From NCBI GenBank assembly GCA_018242425.1, contig JAFEBX010000009.1:62001-126000 (forward strand): 64,000 nucleotides of DNA. The letters are read 5' to 3'. Of the stretch, positions 43,973 through 53,915 are shown piece by piece. Position numbers and translations under genes: made by a program. The first letter of the stretch is position 1. The number at the start of each line of letters is the position of its first letter. The notes beneath the pieces were generated by a model that was given only the letters and a program-made list of their open reading frames with translations, had not been told where the DNA came from and made no database searches. Source of the DNA: Pseudomonadota bacterium. Lineage in GTDB: Bacteria; Pseudomonadota; Gammaproteobacteria; Xanthomonadales; Xanthomonadaceae.

Positions 43973-45742
43973 TTACCAGCTGAAACCGCCACCGACCGAA
44001 ACATTGTTCTGGTTGCCGGAGAATGCTCCGGTCAGCGACACGCTGAAGGCGCGCCCGATCACCCGCTGGTAACCCACCGCCATCGCCGTCTTGCCGTTCT
44101 GGCTGCTGAAACCGACACCGACGCGATTGTTGCCCGGCAGGCCGGCCGTATTCATTGCCGCCGCCGCGGATGCGCCACCCATGGCGCCCATGCGGTCGAT
44201 GCGCGCATCGACGGTGTTGAAGCGGCTCCAGACGTCGTTGCGGAACGCCGTATCGGCTTGCTGCATCTGCACCACCTTGGCGTCGGTGTAGCTGTTGGCG
44301 GATGCAAGCGTCTGCGCGGATTTGGTGTCGGTGTAACCGGTGGCCAAGGCCAGCGTTTGTTCCGATTTCGTGTCCGTATATGAGTTGGCCGATGTCAACG
44401 TCTGGGCAGATTTGGTGTCTGTGTAATTGTTGGCCGTGGCCAAGGTTTGCACGGACTTGCTATCCGCATAGCTGTTCGCGCTCGCCAGCGTCTGCGCCGA
44501 CTTGGTGTCGGTATACGCATTGGCGGAAGCCAGCGTCGCGGCGTCGCCTGCGTTCATCTGACCAACGGTTGCGCCATCGCCGTTGGCGACACCATCGGCC
44601 ATGTTGTGGACGATGTTGCCGCCCATGTCGATGTTCTGGCCGGCGCCGACCGCGAGTCCGCCGTTGGCCGTCAGCAGGCCGGTGAAGGTCGGATTGTTGA
44701 CCAGACTATAGGTGATGCTGCTGCCGTTGCGCGACACCGCCATGTTGCTTCCCGCGGCGAAGTTGACGGTCGCGCCACTGCCTACATTCTGGCTGGTCGC
44801 GCCGTTGTCCGTGCTCAGGTTCCAGCCGCTGTAACTGCTGATGCCGGCAATAGCGGCATTCATCTGGCCGAGATTCACCGCATCGGTATTGGCGGTGCCA
44901 TTGGCGACATTGACGATGCGGCGTTCACCGCCTGCCGTGCCCACCGAAACCGTGTTCGCTGCATTCGCCACCGAGCCTTGTCCCAGCGCAACGGAATTGG
45001 TCGCAGTCGCCTGCGCGCCGTTGCCCAATGCAGTCGCATTGTCGGCGCTGGCATTCGCGGCCTGCCTGCCGGCGTTGCTGCCGCCGACGGCGGTACTGTA
45101 GTTGCCGCTGGCCACCGCACCCGAACCGCCGGATTGGATGTTTCCCAATGTGCCTGTCGGCGCATCGGCACCTCCGCCGATGGCGGTGCTGGCGATGCCA
45201 CTTGCGCTGGCACCATTGCCGCCATTGCCGCCGCCACCGGCATAGGGATTGTCCGCCCCATTTCCCCCGCTGCCGATGGCGACAGCACCGATATTGGAGG
45301 CGGTGGCACCTGCGCCGCCATTGCCGCCAACGTTGCCACCGGAACCTGCCGCCCCCCCGCTGCCGATGGCGGTGGCGCCAGTGTTGGAGGCCGAGGCGCC
45401 CGCTCCACCGCTACCGCCATAGTTGCCACCGGAAGCTCCCGCTCCTCCACTACCGACCGCAGTGGCGCCGGTGCCGGAGGCCGAAGCTCCTGCACCACCG
45501 TTACCGCCAAAGTTGCCGCCGGAAGCACCTGTTCCTCCGTTGCCGATGGCAGTGGAACCAGCGCCGGAGGCCGAGGCATCCGCACCGCCACTACCGCTAC
45601 CGTTGCCGCCAGAGCCTCCTGCCCCGCCGCTGCCCTGTTGCACCCCCGTGGATTGCGCCCATACCGGCGTGACTGCCGACAACATCAGCAACGACAATGC
45701 CACGGTCAACGGACGGCGACGCAACTGGACAAAATGTTTCAT
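43973..45742 (-). CDS. Trimeric autotransporter adhesin (YadA family)
   Basis: 589 residues from ATG 45742 (GGGGAAG upstream). Extended signal peptide (LTVALSLLMLSAVTPVWAQ). The head has five or more YadA-type units (TAIGNGGTGASGGN, TAVGSGGAG, TAIGSGGAA, VAIGSGGNG) linked by very Gly-rich loops of about 30 residues. A neck and further heads follow (NSVALGQGSVANAANTVSVG, RRIVNVANGTANTDAVNLGQ). The stalk is of 15-residue repeats (SAQTLASANSYTDTK, six copies, about 425-515), the right-handed coiled-coil type. The C-terminal YadA anchor is a four-strand beta barrel (NNRVGVGFSSQNGKTAMAVG, ending GGGFSW). It would form a trimer in the outer membrane and stick to surfaces or cells. Confidence 0.95.
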   Translation of the reverse strand: MKHFVQLRRRPLTVALSLLMLSAVTPVWAQSTGVQQGSGGAGGSGGNGSGSGGADASASGAGSTAIGNGGTGASGGNFGGNGGAGASASGTGATAVGSGGAGASGGNYGGSGGAGASASNTGATAIGSGGAAGSGGNVGGNGGAGATASNIGAVAIGSGGNGADNPYAGGGGNGGNGASASGIASTAIGGGADAPTGTLGNIQSGGSGAVASGNYSTAVGGSNAGRQAANASADNATALGNGAQATATNSVALGQGSVANAANTVSVGTAGGERRIVNVANGTANTDAVNLGQMNAAIAGISSYSGWNLSTDNGATSQNVGSGATVNFAAGSNMAVSRNGSSITYSLVNNPTFTGLLTANGGLAVGAGQNIDMGGNIVHNMADGVANGDGATVGQMNAGDAATLASANAYTDTKSAQTLASANSYADSKSVQTLATANNYTDTKSAQTLTSANSYTDTKSEQTLALATGYTDTKSAQTLASANSYTDAKVVQMQQADTAFRNDVWSRFNTVDARIDRMGAMGGASAAAAMNTAGLPGNNRVGVGFSSQNGKTAMAVGYQRVIGRAFSVSLTGAFSGNQNNVSVGGGFSW

Positions 45743-46153
45743 GACGACTTCCCCAAGCACCCGGAATTGGATGCAGGGAAATTAGGAGTACTGGGAGGAA
45801 TGCGACATCCCCGAAATCAGGTGTCCGGCGAGAAATGGAATCCGCTTCCAACATTCGCCGTTAAATGCATCGACTCTTGCGAGTACCGACTTTGGCAACA
45901 TGCGAGTGACCCCCTCCCTGGGTCACCCGCACGTGCCTCCCTTTGTTCCACGCGAAAGTCGACCGACTTCACGCGCGTGGCGAATCCCTTCGCCTGCACC
46001 ACGGAAGCAATGCCATCCTGTCATTGCCGCCGTGTTGACCATGCCGGCCTGGACAACCACGTCCCGGGAACTCCGGCAAAGGTTTCGGTTCGGGGGATGG
46101 CCTGGAACTGCACCTCCCTCGTGACGGTGCAGAGACTGAGCATATTCGCGGAG
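45743..46153. other. Intergenic region between adhesin and sensor kinase
   Basis: About 410 nt with no convincing gene. It must hold the adhesin promoter. A hairpin GTGACCC/GGGTCAC with a 7-nt loop lies at 45906-45926. Frames across it show no recognisable protein pattern. Confidence 0.5.
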
Positions 46154-46183
46154 AAAAAACACCCCCAAATTCAGGTGTTTTTT
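46154..46183 (-). terminator. Terminator of the two-component operon
   Basis: AAAAAACACC, a 10-nt loop and GGTGTTTTTT, 6 nt after the sensor kinase stop on the minus strand. Good stem plus T run in the direction of the kinase gene. Confidence 0.85.
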
Positions 46184-46188
46184 CCGTT

Positions 46189-48021
46189 CTATGGCATCAG
46201 CGGCATCAGAAGGTTGATCGCCGTTCCATGTTCGCCACGGACGACATCGAACGCCGCCCCGAGCCTCTGTGCCCGCGTTCGCATACTGGCCATGCCGGTG
46301 CCGCCTTCGCTGTTCTTTTGCGGTTCAGTTTTCACCGCCGCGATGCCGATGCCGTCATCGCGCACCTGCATGCGCAGGCTTTCCGCCGTGCATTCCAGCG
46401 TCACGTCGACCCGCCGCGCCTGGCTGTGCTTGAACACGTTGGTGAGGGCCTCCTGCAGCAGCCGCAGCAGGTCGAGGCTGCGCGCGGTACCCAGATCGAC
46501 GCCCTCCAGCCCATGCAGCGACCAGTGGTCCTCGATGTCCGCGGCTTCCAGCAGTCGGGTGGCTCGGTGGCGCAACGGCACGAGAAGCTCGGCAAGGTCG
46601 GCATGCTCGCGCGCGGTGCTGTCGATCACCAGCCGCAGGTCATCGCGCATTTCACTGAGGATGCCGATGACGCGCGCCTTCGGCATGCCCTCGGGTGCCT
46701 GCTTCAGCTCGGCAATGGCGCCGACCAGGGTGCCGCCGAAGCCGTCGTGGAGATCTCGCACCAGCTGCAGGCGCTCGCCGGCGCGGCTGTGCGCGAGCTC
46801 CAGCGCATGCTGCTGGCTCATCGTCTCCGCGAGTTGCGACGTCGCCGAATGCACTTCACGGGTGAGCTCCGCATTGAAGCCTTCGACCCGTTCCATGGTC
46901 TTGGCGAAGCGATAGGCCAGCACGAAACCCATGCCGAGGATGGTCAACGGCGACAGCAGGGCGCCGAGGTAGCTCGATGCCTTCATCCAGCACAGATAGA
47001 CGGCGAGATCGTGGAAGGACATCACCAATGGAACGCTGACGCAGGCCGCCAGCACCAGGTAGTCGCTGCGGCGCTTGCGCAGCGCGTAGACGATGAAGGC
47101 GACGTTGGCGGCATACACGTAAAAGATCGCCGGCAGCAGGTAGACGTTGCGCTGTGGCCCCATCCAGTCCGGGATCACCAGTGCCAGCACGAAGATCAGG
47201 CCGGCGATCGCCAGCAGGACGCGCTCGATGCGCGGCCAGCGCCGGTCGCAATAGCGCGCCAGGAACAGCGAATGGGCCACGACCATGGCGACGAAACAGC
47301 CCGCGTTGAATGACTGCCACATGTTGGTGGTCGGGAACGGCCACGGGCTGTTGACGATGTAGTTGCTGCCGTAGAGGCCGCCGAACAGGCCGCTGAGCGC
47401 GTACCAGCCATACGTGGTGTCCCGGCGCCGCAGCAGCCAGAACAATCCGAACAGCGACGCCATGACGATGCCGACCGTGAAATCGAAGACCTGCATGTCG
47501 CGGCGCACGAAGATGGCATCCTCGTAGCTGGCTTTCAGCGTCGCCGGATCGCCAACGGAAACGGTGCCGAAGCCGGGCGCGTAAGGACTCATGCCCGAAA
47601 CCCGCACCAGCAATTCGTTGCGCCCCTGCTTCAGCATGGGCGCCTGCACGATGTAGTAGCGCGGGACATGCCACTTGCGCGACAACGGCTCCACCAGCGA
47701 TGCATCGCGGTCGATCACGCTGCCATTGAGCCTGACTTCAGCCGCGCTGCAGGTGTAATCGAGCAGCAACGCCACCGGCTCCGATTCGCCTTGCTGGTCC
47801 CAATGGACGCGATACCAGACCACGCCATCGTGGCCGGGCCAACGATCGCTCCAGACATCCATCAGCTTGACCGGGACCCAGCCGGTGGCGGGCGGCTGCG
47901 TCGCGTCCCAGCCCTGCGCGCGCACGGCTTCCGCCTGCTCGATGGTGACGACTTGTTGCGGCGCCGCCCATGCCAGGTTCGCCAGCACCGCCAGCACGAA
48001 CGCGCACAGCAGGCGAATCAT
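46189..48021 (-). CDS. Sensor histidine kinase with 7TMR-DISM input domain
   Basis: 610-residue membrane kinase. Signal peptide (LLCAFVLAVLANLAWA) and an extracellular beta-sandwich 7TMR-DISM region (about 25-165, WYRVHWDQQG, LLDYTCSAAEVRLNG). Seven TM helices follow (about 180-370). A coiled segment leads to HisKA_3 with the phospho-acceptor H425 (RDLHDGFGGTL) and HATPase (LLQEALTNVFKHSQA, VRDDGIGIA, GTGMASMRTRA). It pairs with the NarL-type regulator transcribed just before it (4-nt overlap). The extracellular ligand is unknown; the proximity to the adhesin suggests adhesion or envelope signals. Confidence 0.93.
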   Translation of the reverse strand: MIRLLCAFVLAVLANLAWAAPQQVVTIEQAEAVRAQGWDATQPPATGWVPVKLMDVWSDRWPGHDGVVWYRVHWDQQGESEPVALLLDYTCSAAEVRLNGSVIDRDASLVEPLSRKWHVPRYYIVQAPMLKQGRNELLVRVSGMSPYAPGFGTVSVGDPATLKASYEDAIFVRRDMQVFDFTVGIVMASLFGLFWLLRRRDTTYGWYALSGLFGGLYGSNYIVNSPWPFPTTNMWQSFNAGCFVAMVVAHSLFLARYCDRRWPRIERVLLAIAGLIFVLALVIPDWMGPQRNVYLLPAIFYVYAANVAFIVYALRKRRSDYLVLAACVSVPLVMSFHDLAVYLCWMKASSYLGALLSPLTILGMGFVLAYRFAKTMERVEGFNAELTREVHSATSQLAETMSQQHALELAHSRAGERLQLVRDLHDGFGGTLVGAIAELKQAPEGMPKARVIGILSEMRDDLRLVIDSTAREHADLAELLVPLRHRATRLLEAADIEDHWSLHGLEGVDLGTARSLDLLRLLQEALTNVFKHSQARRVDVTLECTAESLRMQVRDDGIGIAAVKTEPQKNSEGGTGMASMRTRAQRLGAAFDVVRGEHGTAINLLMPLMP

Positions 48022-48701
48022 TCCAGCAATCCCAGGCTACGCGCCTCGTGGACGGCGGCCGTGCGCGTCTTGACCGCCAGCTTGCGGTAGATGTTCTTGG
48101 CATGCCCTTCGATGGTCAATCGGGACAGGTTCATCCGCAGCGCGATCTCGCGGTTGCCCAGGCCCTGCGATACCAATTGCAGCATCTCGGTTTCGCGGTT
48201 CGTCAGCTGCGGCGCTGGAATCGCGTCCTGCGCCGCCGGCGTCGGCATGGTCGCAGCCGCCGGCAGCAAGCCAAGGATGCGTCGCGCGATCATCGGATCG
48301 ATCGGCGCGCCACCGCGCTGCAGGCTGCGCAGCGACAGCACCAGTTCGATGTCCTCGCGATCCTTGAGCAGATAACCGATCGCGCCGGCGCGCAGCGCGG
48401 CGAGGATGGTTTCCTCCTCGGCGAAGGCGGAGACGATCACGGCCTGGGTGTCCGGCGAATCCAGTTGCATGCGCCGGATCAACTCGATCCCGCTGCCGTC
48501 GGGCAGGCGGACATCGACGAGCGCGAGTGTCGGGCGCTGCTCGCGCAGCAGGCTGCAGGCGCTGGCGAGATCCGGGGCGATATCGATCCGGGCTTCCGAC
48601 CCGGCGACTTCGCGCATCAACGCGCGCAACCGCCCCTGCATCGCGGAATCATCCTCCACGATCAGGATCGATGTGAGCTGTATCGGTTCTGTTTCCAACA
48701 C
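48018..48701 (-). CDS. NarL/FixJ-type response regulator
   Basis: 227 residues. The receiver domain has the acidic pair (LIVEDDSAM), phospho-acceptor D63 (LALVDVRLPDGSG) and a Lys switch (YLLKDREDI). After an Ala/Pro linker the LuxR/GerE helix-turn-helix (LTNRETEMLQLVSQGLGNRE, RMNLSRLTIEGHAKNIYRKL) follows. It is first gene of the two-component operon and shares ATGA with the kinase. The targets may include the adjacent adhesin gene, which is an inference from position. Confidence 0.94.
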   Translation of the reverse strand: MLETEPIQLTSILIVEDDSAMQGRLRALMREVAGSEARIDIAPDLASACSLLREQRPTLALVDVRLPDGSGIELIRRMQLDSPDTQAVIVSAFAEEETILAALRAGAIGYLLKDREDIELVLSLRSLQRGGAPIDPMIARRILGLLPAAATMPTPAAQDAIPAPQLTNRETEMLQLVSQGLGNREIALRMNLSRLTIEGHAKNIYRKLAVKTRTAAVHEARSLGLLE

Positions 48702-48813
48702 TCCCCCCTCTGCAGCAACAGTCTAGCGTCCCCGCGCCAACGCTGCCGTGCGCCCGATCGCAGCCAATGCGCGACAATGGCCCCTCTTTCCGCATATGCA
48801 TGGACCCCATCAC

Positions 48814-49758
48814 GTGGCCAGCCAGCTCGACCAGCTCCGCATCCTGTCCACCGTGGTCGCCGATACCGGCGACATCGACGCCATCGCGCGCTACCAGCCG
48901 ATGGACGCTACCACCAACCCTTCACTGCTGTTGAAGGCAGCCGCCCTGCCGGCCTATGCCGAACATATCGACGCCGCCCTGCGTGACGCCGAAGGCCGGG
49001 GCGACGCGCGCATCGCCGATGCCTGCGACCGCCTCGCGGTGGCGATCGGTGGCGAGATCCTCAAGCTGGTTCCCGGTCGCGTTTCCACCGAAGTCGATGC
49101 CCGGCTGAGCTTCGACACCGATGCCACCATCGCCAAGGCCCATCGCCTGGTCGATCTCTACCAGCGCGCCGGCATCGGCAGCGATCGCCTGCTGATCAAG
49201 GTCGCCTCGACCTGGGAAGGCATCCGCGCCGCGGAAAAACTCGAACGCGAAGGCATCCATTGCAACCTCACCCTGCTGTTCTCGTTCGCGCAGGCGGTGG
49301 CCTGCGCCGAGGCTGGCGTGTTCCTGATCTCGCCCTTCGTCGGCCGCATCCTCGACTGGCACCTCGCCAACGGCATGGCCAAGCCGGCGACGCCCCGGGA
49401 TGATCCCGGCGTGCAGTCGGTGACGCGGATCTGGAACTACTACAAGCAGTACGGCTACCAGACCGTGGTGATGGGCGCGAGTTTCCGCAACACCGGGGAA
49501 GTGCTGGCGCTGGCCGGCTGCGATCGCCTCACCATCTCGCCGGAACTGCTGGGCGAACTGGCGCAGTCGAACGATCCGGTTGCCCGCGCCCTGGTCGACG
49601 ACGGCACGCGCAACCCCGCGCCGCCGGCACTCGCGGAATCCGCGTTCCGTTGGCAGCACAATGAAGACGCGATGGCCACCGACAAGCTCGCCGACGGCAT
49701 CCGCAAGTTCGCGGTCGACCAAGGCAAGCTGGAAACGTTGCTGCGCGAGCGCGGCTGA
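48814..49758 (+). CDS. tal: Transaldolase
   Basis: Pentose-phosphate pathway enzyme transferring a dihydroxyacetone unit; 314 residues. The GTG at 48814 aligns with the usual N-terminus ([18 protein letters not shown]). Motifs are [17 protein letters not shown], the Schiff-base lysine segment ([13 protein letters not shown]), [20 protein letters not shown] and [16 protein letters not shown] [12 protein letters not shown]. An ATG at 48796 is an alternative start. 13 nt before ndh. Confidence 0.95.
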   Translation: MASQLDQLRILSTVVADTGDIDAIARYQPMDATTNPSLLLKAAALPAYAEHIDAALRDAEGRGDARIADACDRLAVAIGGEILKLVPGRVSTEVDARLSFDTDATIAKAHRLVDLYQRAGIGSDRLLIKVASTWEGIRAAEKLEREGIHCNLTLLFSFAQAVACAEAGVFLISPFVGRILDWHLANGMAKPATPRDDPGVQSVTRIWNYYKQYGYQTVVMGASFRNTGEVLALAGCDRLTISPELLGELAQSNDPVARALVDDGTRNPAPPALAESAFRWQHNEDAMATDKLADGIRKFAVDQGKLETLLRERG

Positions 49759-49771
49759 GGATCATCCGACG

Positions 49772-51046
49772 ATGACGCCGATTCCGCACATCGTCATCGT
49801 CGGCGGCGGCTTCGCCGGTTTGTGGGCAACGCGTGCGCTGGCAAGCGCGCCGGTCCGCATCACCCTGGTCGATCGCCACAACCACCATCTGTTCCAGCCG
49901 TTGCTCTACCAGGTCGCGACCGCAGGACTCTCCGCACCCGACATCGCCGCGCCGTTGCGCCACATCCTGCGCCGGCAAAAGAACGTCGAAGTACGGATGG
50001 CGACTGTCACCACCATCGATGCCGACACCAAAAGCATCACGCTGGATGACGGCACGACAATCGGTTTCGATTTCCTGCTGCTGGCAAGCGGCGCGACGCA
50101 CGCCTATTTCGGCAACGACCAGTGGGCGGAACATGCGCCCGGCCTGAAGACGCTCGACGATGCGCTCGACCTGCGCCGCAAACTGCTGTTCGCGTTCGAA
50201 CGCGCGGAAGCCACGCGCGATCCCGCCGAACGCGAAGCGTGGCTGAGCTTCGCCATCGTCGGCGGCGGCCCGACCGGCGTGGAGCTGGCCGGCACCCTGG
50301 CGGAAATCGCACGAGAGACATTGAAGGACGAATTCCGCAACATCGATCCCTCGCAGGCGCGCGTGCGCCTGATCGAAGCCGGCCCGCGCGTGTTGGCCGC
50401 GTTCCCGGAGGAATTGTCGGAGAAGGCGCGCAGGCAGCTGGAACACCTGGGAGTGGAGGTCGCCCTGGGTACGCCGGTGAAGGACATCGCTGTCGATGGT
50501 TATCGACTCGGCGACAACTTCGTCCCGGCGAAAACCGTGGTGTGGGCAGCGGGCGTGGCGGCATCTCCCCTGGGCGCGATGCTCGGCGTCCCGCTCGATC
50601 GCGCGGGGCGCGTGCGGGTCGAACCTGACTTGTCGATCCCGGGTCATCCCGACATCTTCGTCGCCGGTGACCTTGCTTCATTGATGCAGGCGAACGGTAA
50701 GCCGGTACCCGGCGTCGCGCCGGCAGCCAAGCAGATGGGCCGGCTGGTCGCACGCAATATCCGGGCACGATTGGCTGGCGAAAAGACCTGCACGTTCGCC
50801 TACAAGGATTACGGCAATCTCGCCACCATCGGACGCATGGCCGCCGTGGTCGATCTCGGCAAGCTGCGCTTCTCCGGCATCCTGGCGTGGTGGTTCTGGC
50901 TGGTGATGCACGTGTTCTTCCTGATCGGTTTCCGCAATCGCCTGGTCGTCCTGCTCAACTGGTTCTGGGCGTACTGGAGCTACCAGCGCGCGGCGCGGAT
51001 CATCCTCGGCGAGGATCGCGACGATCCCGCGACGGAACGACCGTGA
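49772..51046 (+). CDS. ndh: Type II NADH dehydrogenase (NDH-2)
   Basis: Single-subunit NADH:quinone oxidoreductase that feeds electrons to the respiratory chain without pumping protons; 424 residues. FAD site IVIVGGGFAGLWATRALAS, NADH site FAIVGGGPTGVELAGTLAEI, quinone-side motifs (HHLFQPLLYQVATAGL) and FVAGDLASL. The C-terminal amphipathic/hydrophobic tail (WWFWLVMHVFFLIGFRNRL) anchors it to the membrane. Overlaps the next gene by 4 nt. Confidence 0.95.
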   Translation: MTPIPHIVIVGGGFAGLWATRALASAPVRITLVDRHNHHLFQPLLYQVATAGLSAPDIAAPLRHILRRQKNVEVRMATVTTIDADTKSITLDDGTTIGFDFLLLASGATHAYFGNDQWAEHAPGLKTLDDALDLRRKLLFAFERAEATRDPAEREAWLSFAIVGGGPTGVELAGTLAEIARETLKDEFRNIDPSQARVRLIEAGPRVLAAFPEELSEKARRQLEHLGVEVALGTPVKDIAVDGYRLGDNFVPAKTVVWAAGVAASPLGAMLGVPLDRAGRVRVEPDLSIPGHPDIFVAGDLASLMQANGKPVPGVAPAAKQMGRLVARNIRARLAGEKTCTFAYKDYGNLATIGRMAAVVDLGKLRFSGILAWWFWLVMHVFFLIGFRNRLVVLLNWFWAYWSYQRAARIILGEDRDDPATERP

Positions 51047-51666
51047 ACACTGCAACGACGCTGCTGCTGGTCTTCGACCTCGTCGGCACCTTCGTGTTCG
51101 CGCTCAGCGGCGGCACCCTTGCAGTACGGATGCGGCTCGATCTGTTCGGCGTACTCGTGCTGTCGTGCGCGGCTGCAGTCTCCGGCGGCATCGTCCGCGA
51201 TGTATTGATCGGCGCGCATCCGCCGGCATCGCTCGCCGACTGGCGCTACCTGGTGACAGCGATGGTCGCGGGGCTGGTGACCTTCCGCTGGCACGATGCG
51301 ATCGAGCGCCTGCGCAATCCTGTGCAGTTGTTCGATGCCGCCGGCCTCGCGCTGTTCGCGGTGCTCGGCACCGACAAGGCGTTGGCATTCGGGCTGTCGC
51401 CATTCGCGGCGATGCTGCTCGGCATGGTGTCCGGCATCGGCGGCGGCATCGCCCGCGACGTGCTCGTGGCGCGCGTGCCGGTGGTGTTGAAGGCCGAACT
51501 CTACGCAGTGGCCGCGCTGGTCGGCGGCGGCGTGGTCGCGCTGGCCGCGTACCTGCAACTGCCGCGGCATCCGGCCATGTTGGTCGGCGCACTGGTCTGC
51601 TTCGGCTTGCGTTACATGGCGATGCGCCACGGCTGGCAATTGCCGGTGGCGCGCCCGCGCGATTGA
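51043..51666 (+). CDS. TRIC family (UPF0126) membrane protein
   Basis: 207 residues, seven TM helices in two repeats, each with the glycine-rich UPF0126 signature: FALSGGTLAVRMRLDLFGVL and AAVSGGIVRDVLIGAHPP, then GMVSGIGGGIARDVLVARVP. Prokaryotic TRIC proteins are trimeric cation channels. GTG start at 51043, coupled to ndh (GTGA overlap). Confidence 0.92.
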   Translation: MNTATTLLLVFDLVGTFVFALSGGTLAVRMRLDLFGVLVLSCAAAVSGGIVRDVLIGAHPPASLADWRYLVTAMVAGLVTFRWHDAIERLRNPVQLFDAAGLALFAVLGTDKALAFGLSPFAAMLLGMVSGIGGGIARDVLVARVPVVLKAELYAVAALVGGGVVALAAYLQLPRHPAMLVGALVCFGLRYMAMRHGWQLPVARPRD

Positions 51667-51677
51667 CCTCCAACGCA

Positions 51678-51703
51678 AACGGCCCGGATCGCTCCGGGCC
51701 GTT
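51678..51703. terminator. Bidirectional terminator
   Basis: AACGGCCCGGA-TCGC-TCCGGGCCGTT, a perfect 11-bp stem between the convergent TRIC and rpoH genes. AAA precedes on one side and TTC follows on the other. Confidence 0.8.
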
Positions 51704-51729
51704 CGATGTTGCGTCGGCGGTGTCGCTGC

Positions 51730-52620
<891 letters not shown>

Positions 52621-52825
52621 GGGCGAATCTTAGCAGTCCGGTGTGATGAGTGCCAAACAACCATACGGTCCCGTTTTCGGGCGTTCAGGGACAGGAAAAC
52701 CCGGACTCCAACCGCCTCCTAATTCCTATGGGGACGACATGGACAAGATGCAATGGTGACGAAAGCTTCCCTGCACATCGCCGGCGTAGCGTGGCCCTGC
52801 CCCCCCCAAACTTCCGGAGTCGTGC

Positions 52826-53386
52826 ATGAAGCACCCGATCCTGTTGTCCCTGATGTCGCTTGCGTTGTCGGCCGCCCTGCCGGCCATGGCCCAGACTGCC
52901 GCCCCGGCTGCCGCACCGGCCGGATCGACCGGCCAGTGCAAGGACGGCAGTTACACCTCCGCCAGCTTCAAGATGGGCGCCTGCCGCGGCCACAAGGGCG
53001 TCCAGTCCTGGTTCGGCTCGACCGAAGCCAAGCCCGCGAAACCGGCCAAATCCACGACCGCAGCGGCGAAACCAGCCGTGGCACCTGCCCCGGCGCCAGC
53101 GGCGGCGCCCGCTGCAGCCCCGGCACGCCCTGCTCCGATGGCCACCACGACACCCGCGCCGGCCCCTGTGCCGACAGCACGCGCGCCACGCGCCATGCCG
53201 GCTCCCGGTCCGGTTGCAACCGGCGGCGGCAATGGCCAGGTCTGGGTCAACATGAAGACCAAGGTCTATCACTGCCAGGGCGATCGCTGGTACGGCACCA
53301 GCAAGGATGGCCAGTACATGAGCGAGAGCGCCGCGACTGCAGCCGGTGCGCGCCCGTCACGCGGCAAGACCTGCAGCGCGCGGTAA
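52826..53386 (+). CDS. Secreted DUF3761 protein
   Basis: 186 residues with a signal peptide (LLSLMSLALSAALPAMAQ). The N-terminal DUF3761 unit is GQCKDGSYTSASFKMGACRG with HKGVQSWFG. A long Ala/Pro/Lys low-complexity linker (about 72-135) follows. The C-terminal Cys-containing unit has VYHCQGDRWYGTSKDGQYMS and GKTCSAR. DUF3761 proteins are secreted and of unknown function; the second half resembles units in other xanthomonad envelope proteins. Confidence 0.87.
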   Translation: MKHPILLSLMSLALSAALPAMAQTAAPAAAPAGSTGQCKDGSYTSASFKMGACRGHKGVQSWFGSTEAKPAKPAKSTTAAAKPAVAPAPAPAAAPAAAPARPAPMATTTPAPAPVPTARAPRAMPAPGPVATGGGNGQVWVNMKTKVYHCQGDRWYGTSKDGQYMSESAATAAGARPSRGKTCSAR

Positions 53387-53408
53387 CCGACCCGCAGCAT
53401 CGGAAACG

Positions 53409-53437
53409 AAAAACGCGGCCCATGGCCGCGTTTTTTT
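53409..53437. terminator. Terminator after the DUF3761 gene
   Basis: AAAAACGCGGCC, a 3-nt loop and GGCCGCGTTTTT followed by more T. A strong stem with T run, 23 nt after the DUF3761 stop; it also faces pgaD on the opposite strand. Confidence 0.9.
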
Positions 53438-53459
53438 CGCGCAGGTGCGTTGCCGGGAG

Positions 53460-53915
53460 TCAGGCCCTGCGTTCGATCGCGCTGATCGCGCCGTCGTCAT
53501 CGTGATGGACCACGCAGATGCGGCTGTCGCGGCCATCCTGCAGTTCCTGGCGCGGCACCTGCAGGCGACGCGCTTCGTCTTCCAGCGTTTCCGTCACCGG
53601 CACAGGCGCCGGCTTGCGGTTGGGAATCAGGCTCCATAGCAACAGCAGCGCACAGGTGCCGAACACCAGCAACGCGGAATGCGTGAGCGACACCGGGGTG
53701 ATGGTGTCGATCGCTTCCTGCGCGGCCAGGTCCCAGTCCACATGCAGGCGATGCGCTTCGCGCAGGGAACGGAAGGCGACGCGGAACGCCGGGATCCACA
53801 ACAGGATCCAGCCGATCCACACCAACAGCGTCGCGCCGTCCGACACCAGCCGCCGGCCGCGCCCGAGTTCGCGGCGGGCGTTGATGATCGGCGGCCTGGA
53901 GCGCGGCTCAGCCAT
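53460..53915 (-). CDS. pgaD: PgaD-like poly-N-acetylglucosamine synthesis protein
   Basis: 151-residue membrane partner of the PgaC synthase. Two TM helices (LLVWIGWILLWIPAFRVAF and LLVFGTCALLLLWSLI) with an N-terminal basic motif (IINARRELGRGRR). Cytosolic C-terminus. Last gene of pgaBCD, overlapping pgaC by 8 nt. PgaD stabilises the synthase and is target of c-di-GMP control in E. coli; that is family knowledge. Confidence 0.88.
   Translation of the reverse strand: MAEPRSRPPIINARRELGRGRRLVSDGATLLVWIGWILLWIPAFRVAFRSLREAHRLHVDWDLAAQEAIDTITPVSLTHSALLVFGTCALLLLWSLIPNRKPAPVPVTETLEDEARRLQVPRQELQDGRDSRICVVHHDDDGAISAIERRA

Noticed and set aside
44447..46915. 822-codon plus-strand frame opposite the adhesin
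   Set aside because: It is produced by the periodic Gly-rich repeats read backwards; no start signal and no protein features.
52685..53272. 195-codon minus-strand frame opposite the DUF3761 gene
   Set aside because: Gly/Arg-rich shadow of the Ala/Pro linker of the DUF3761 protein.
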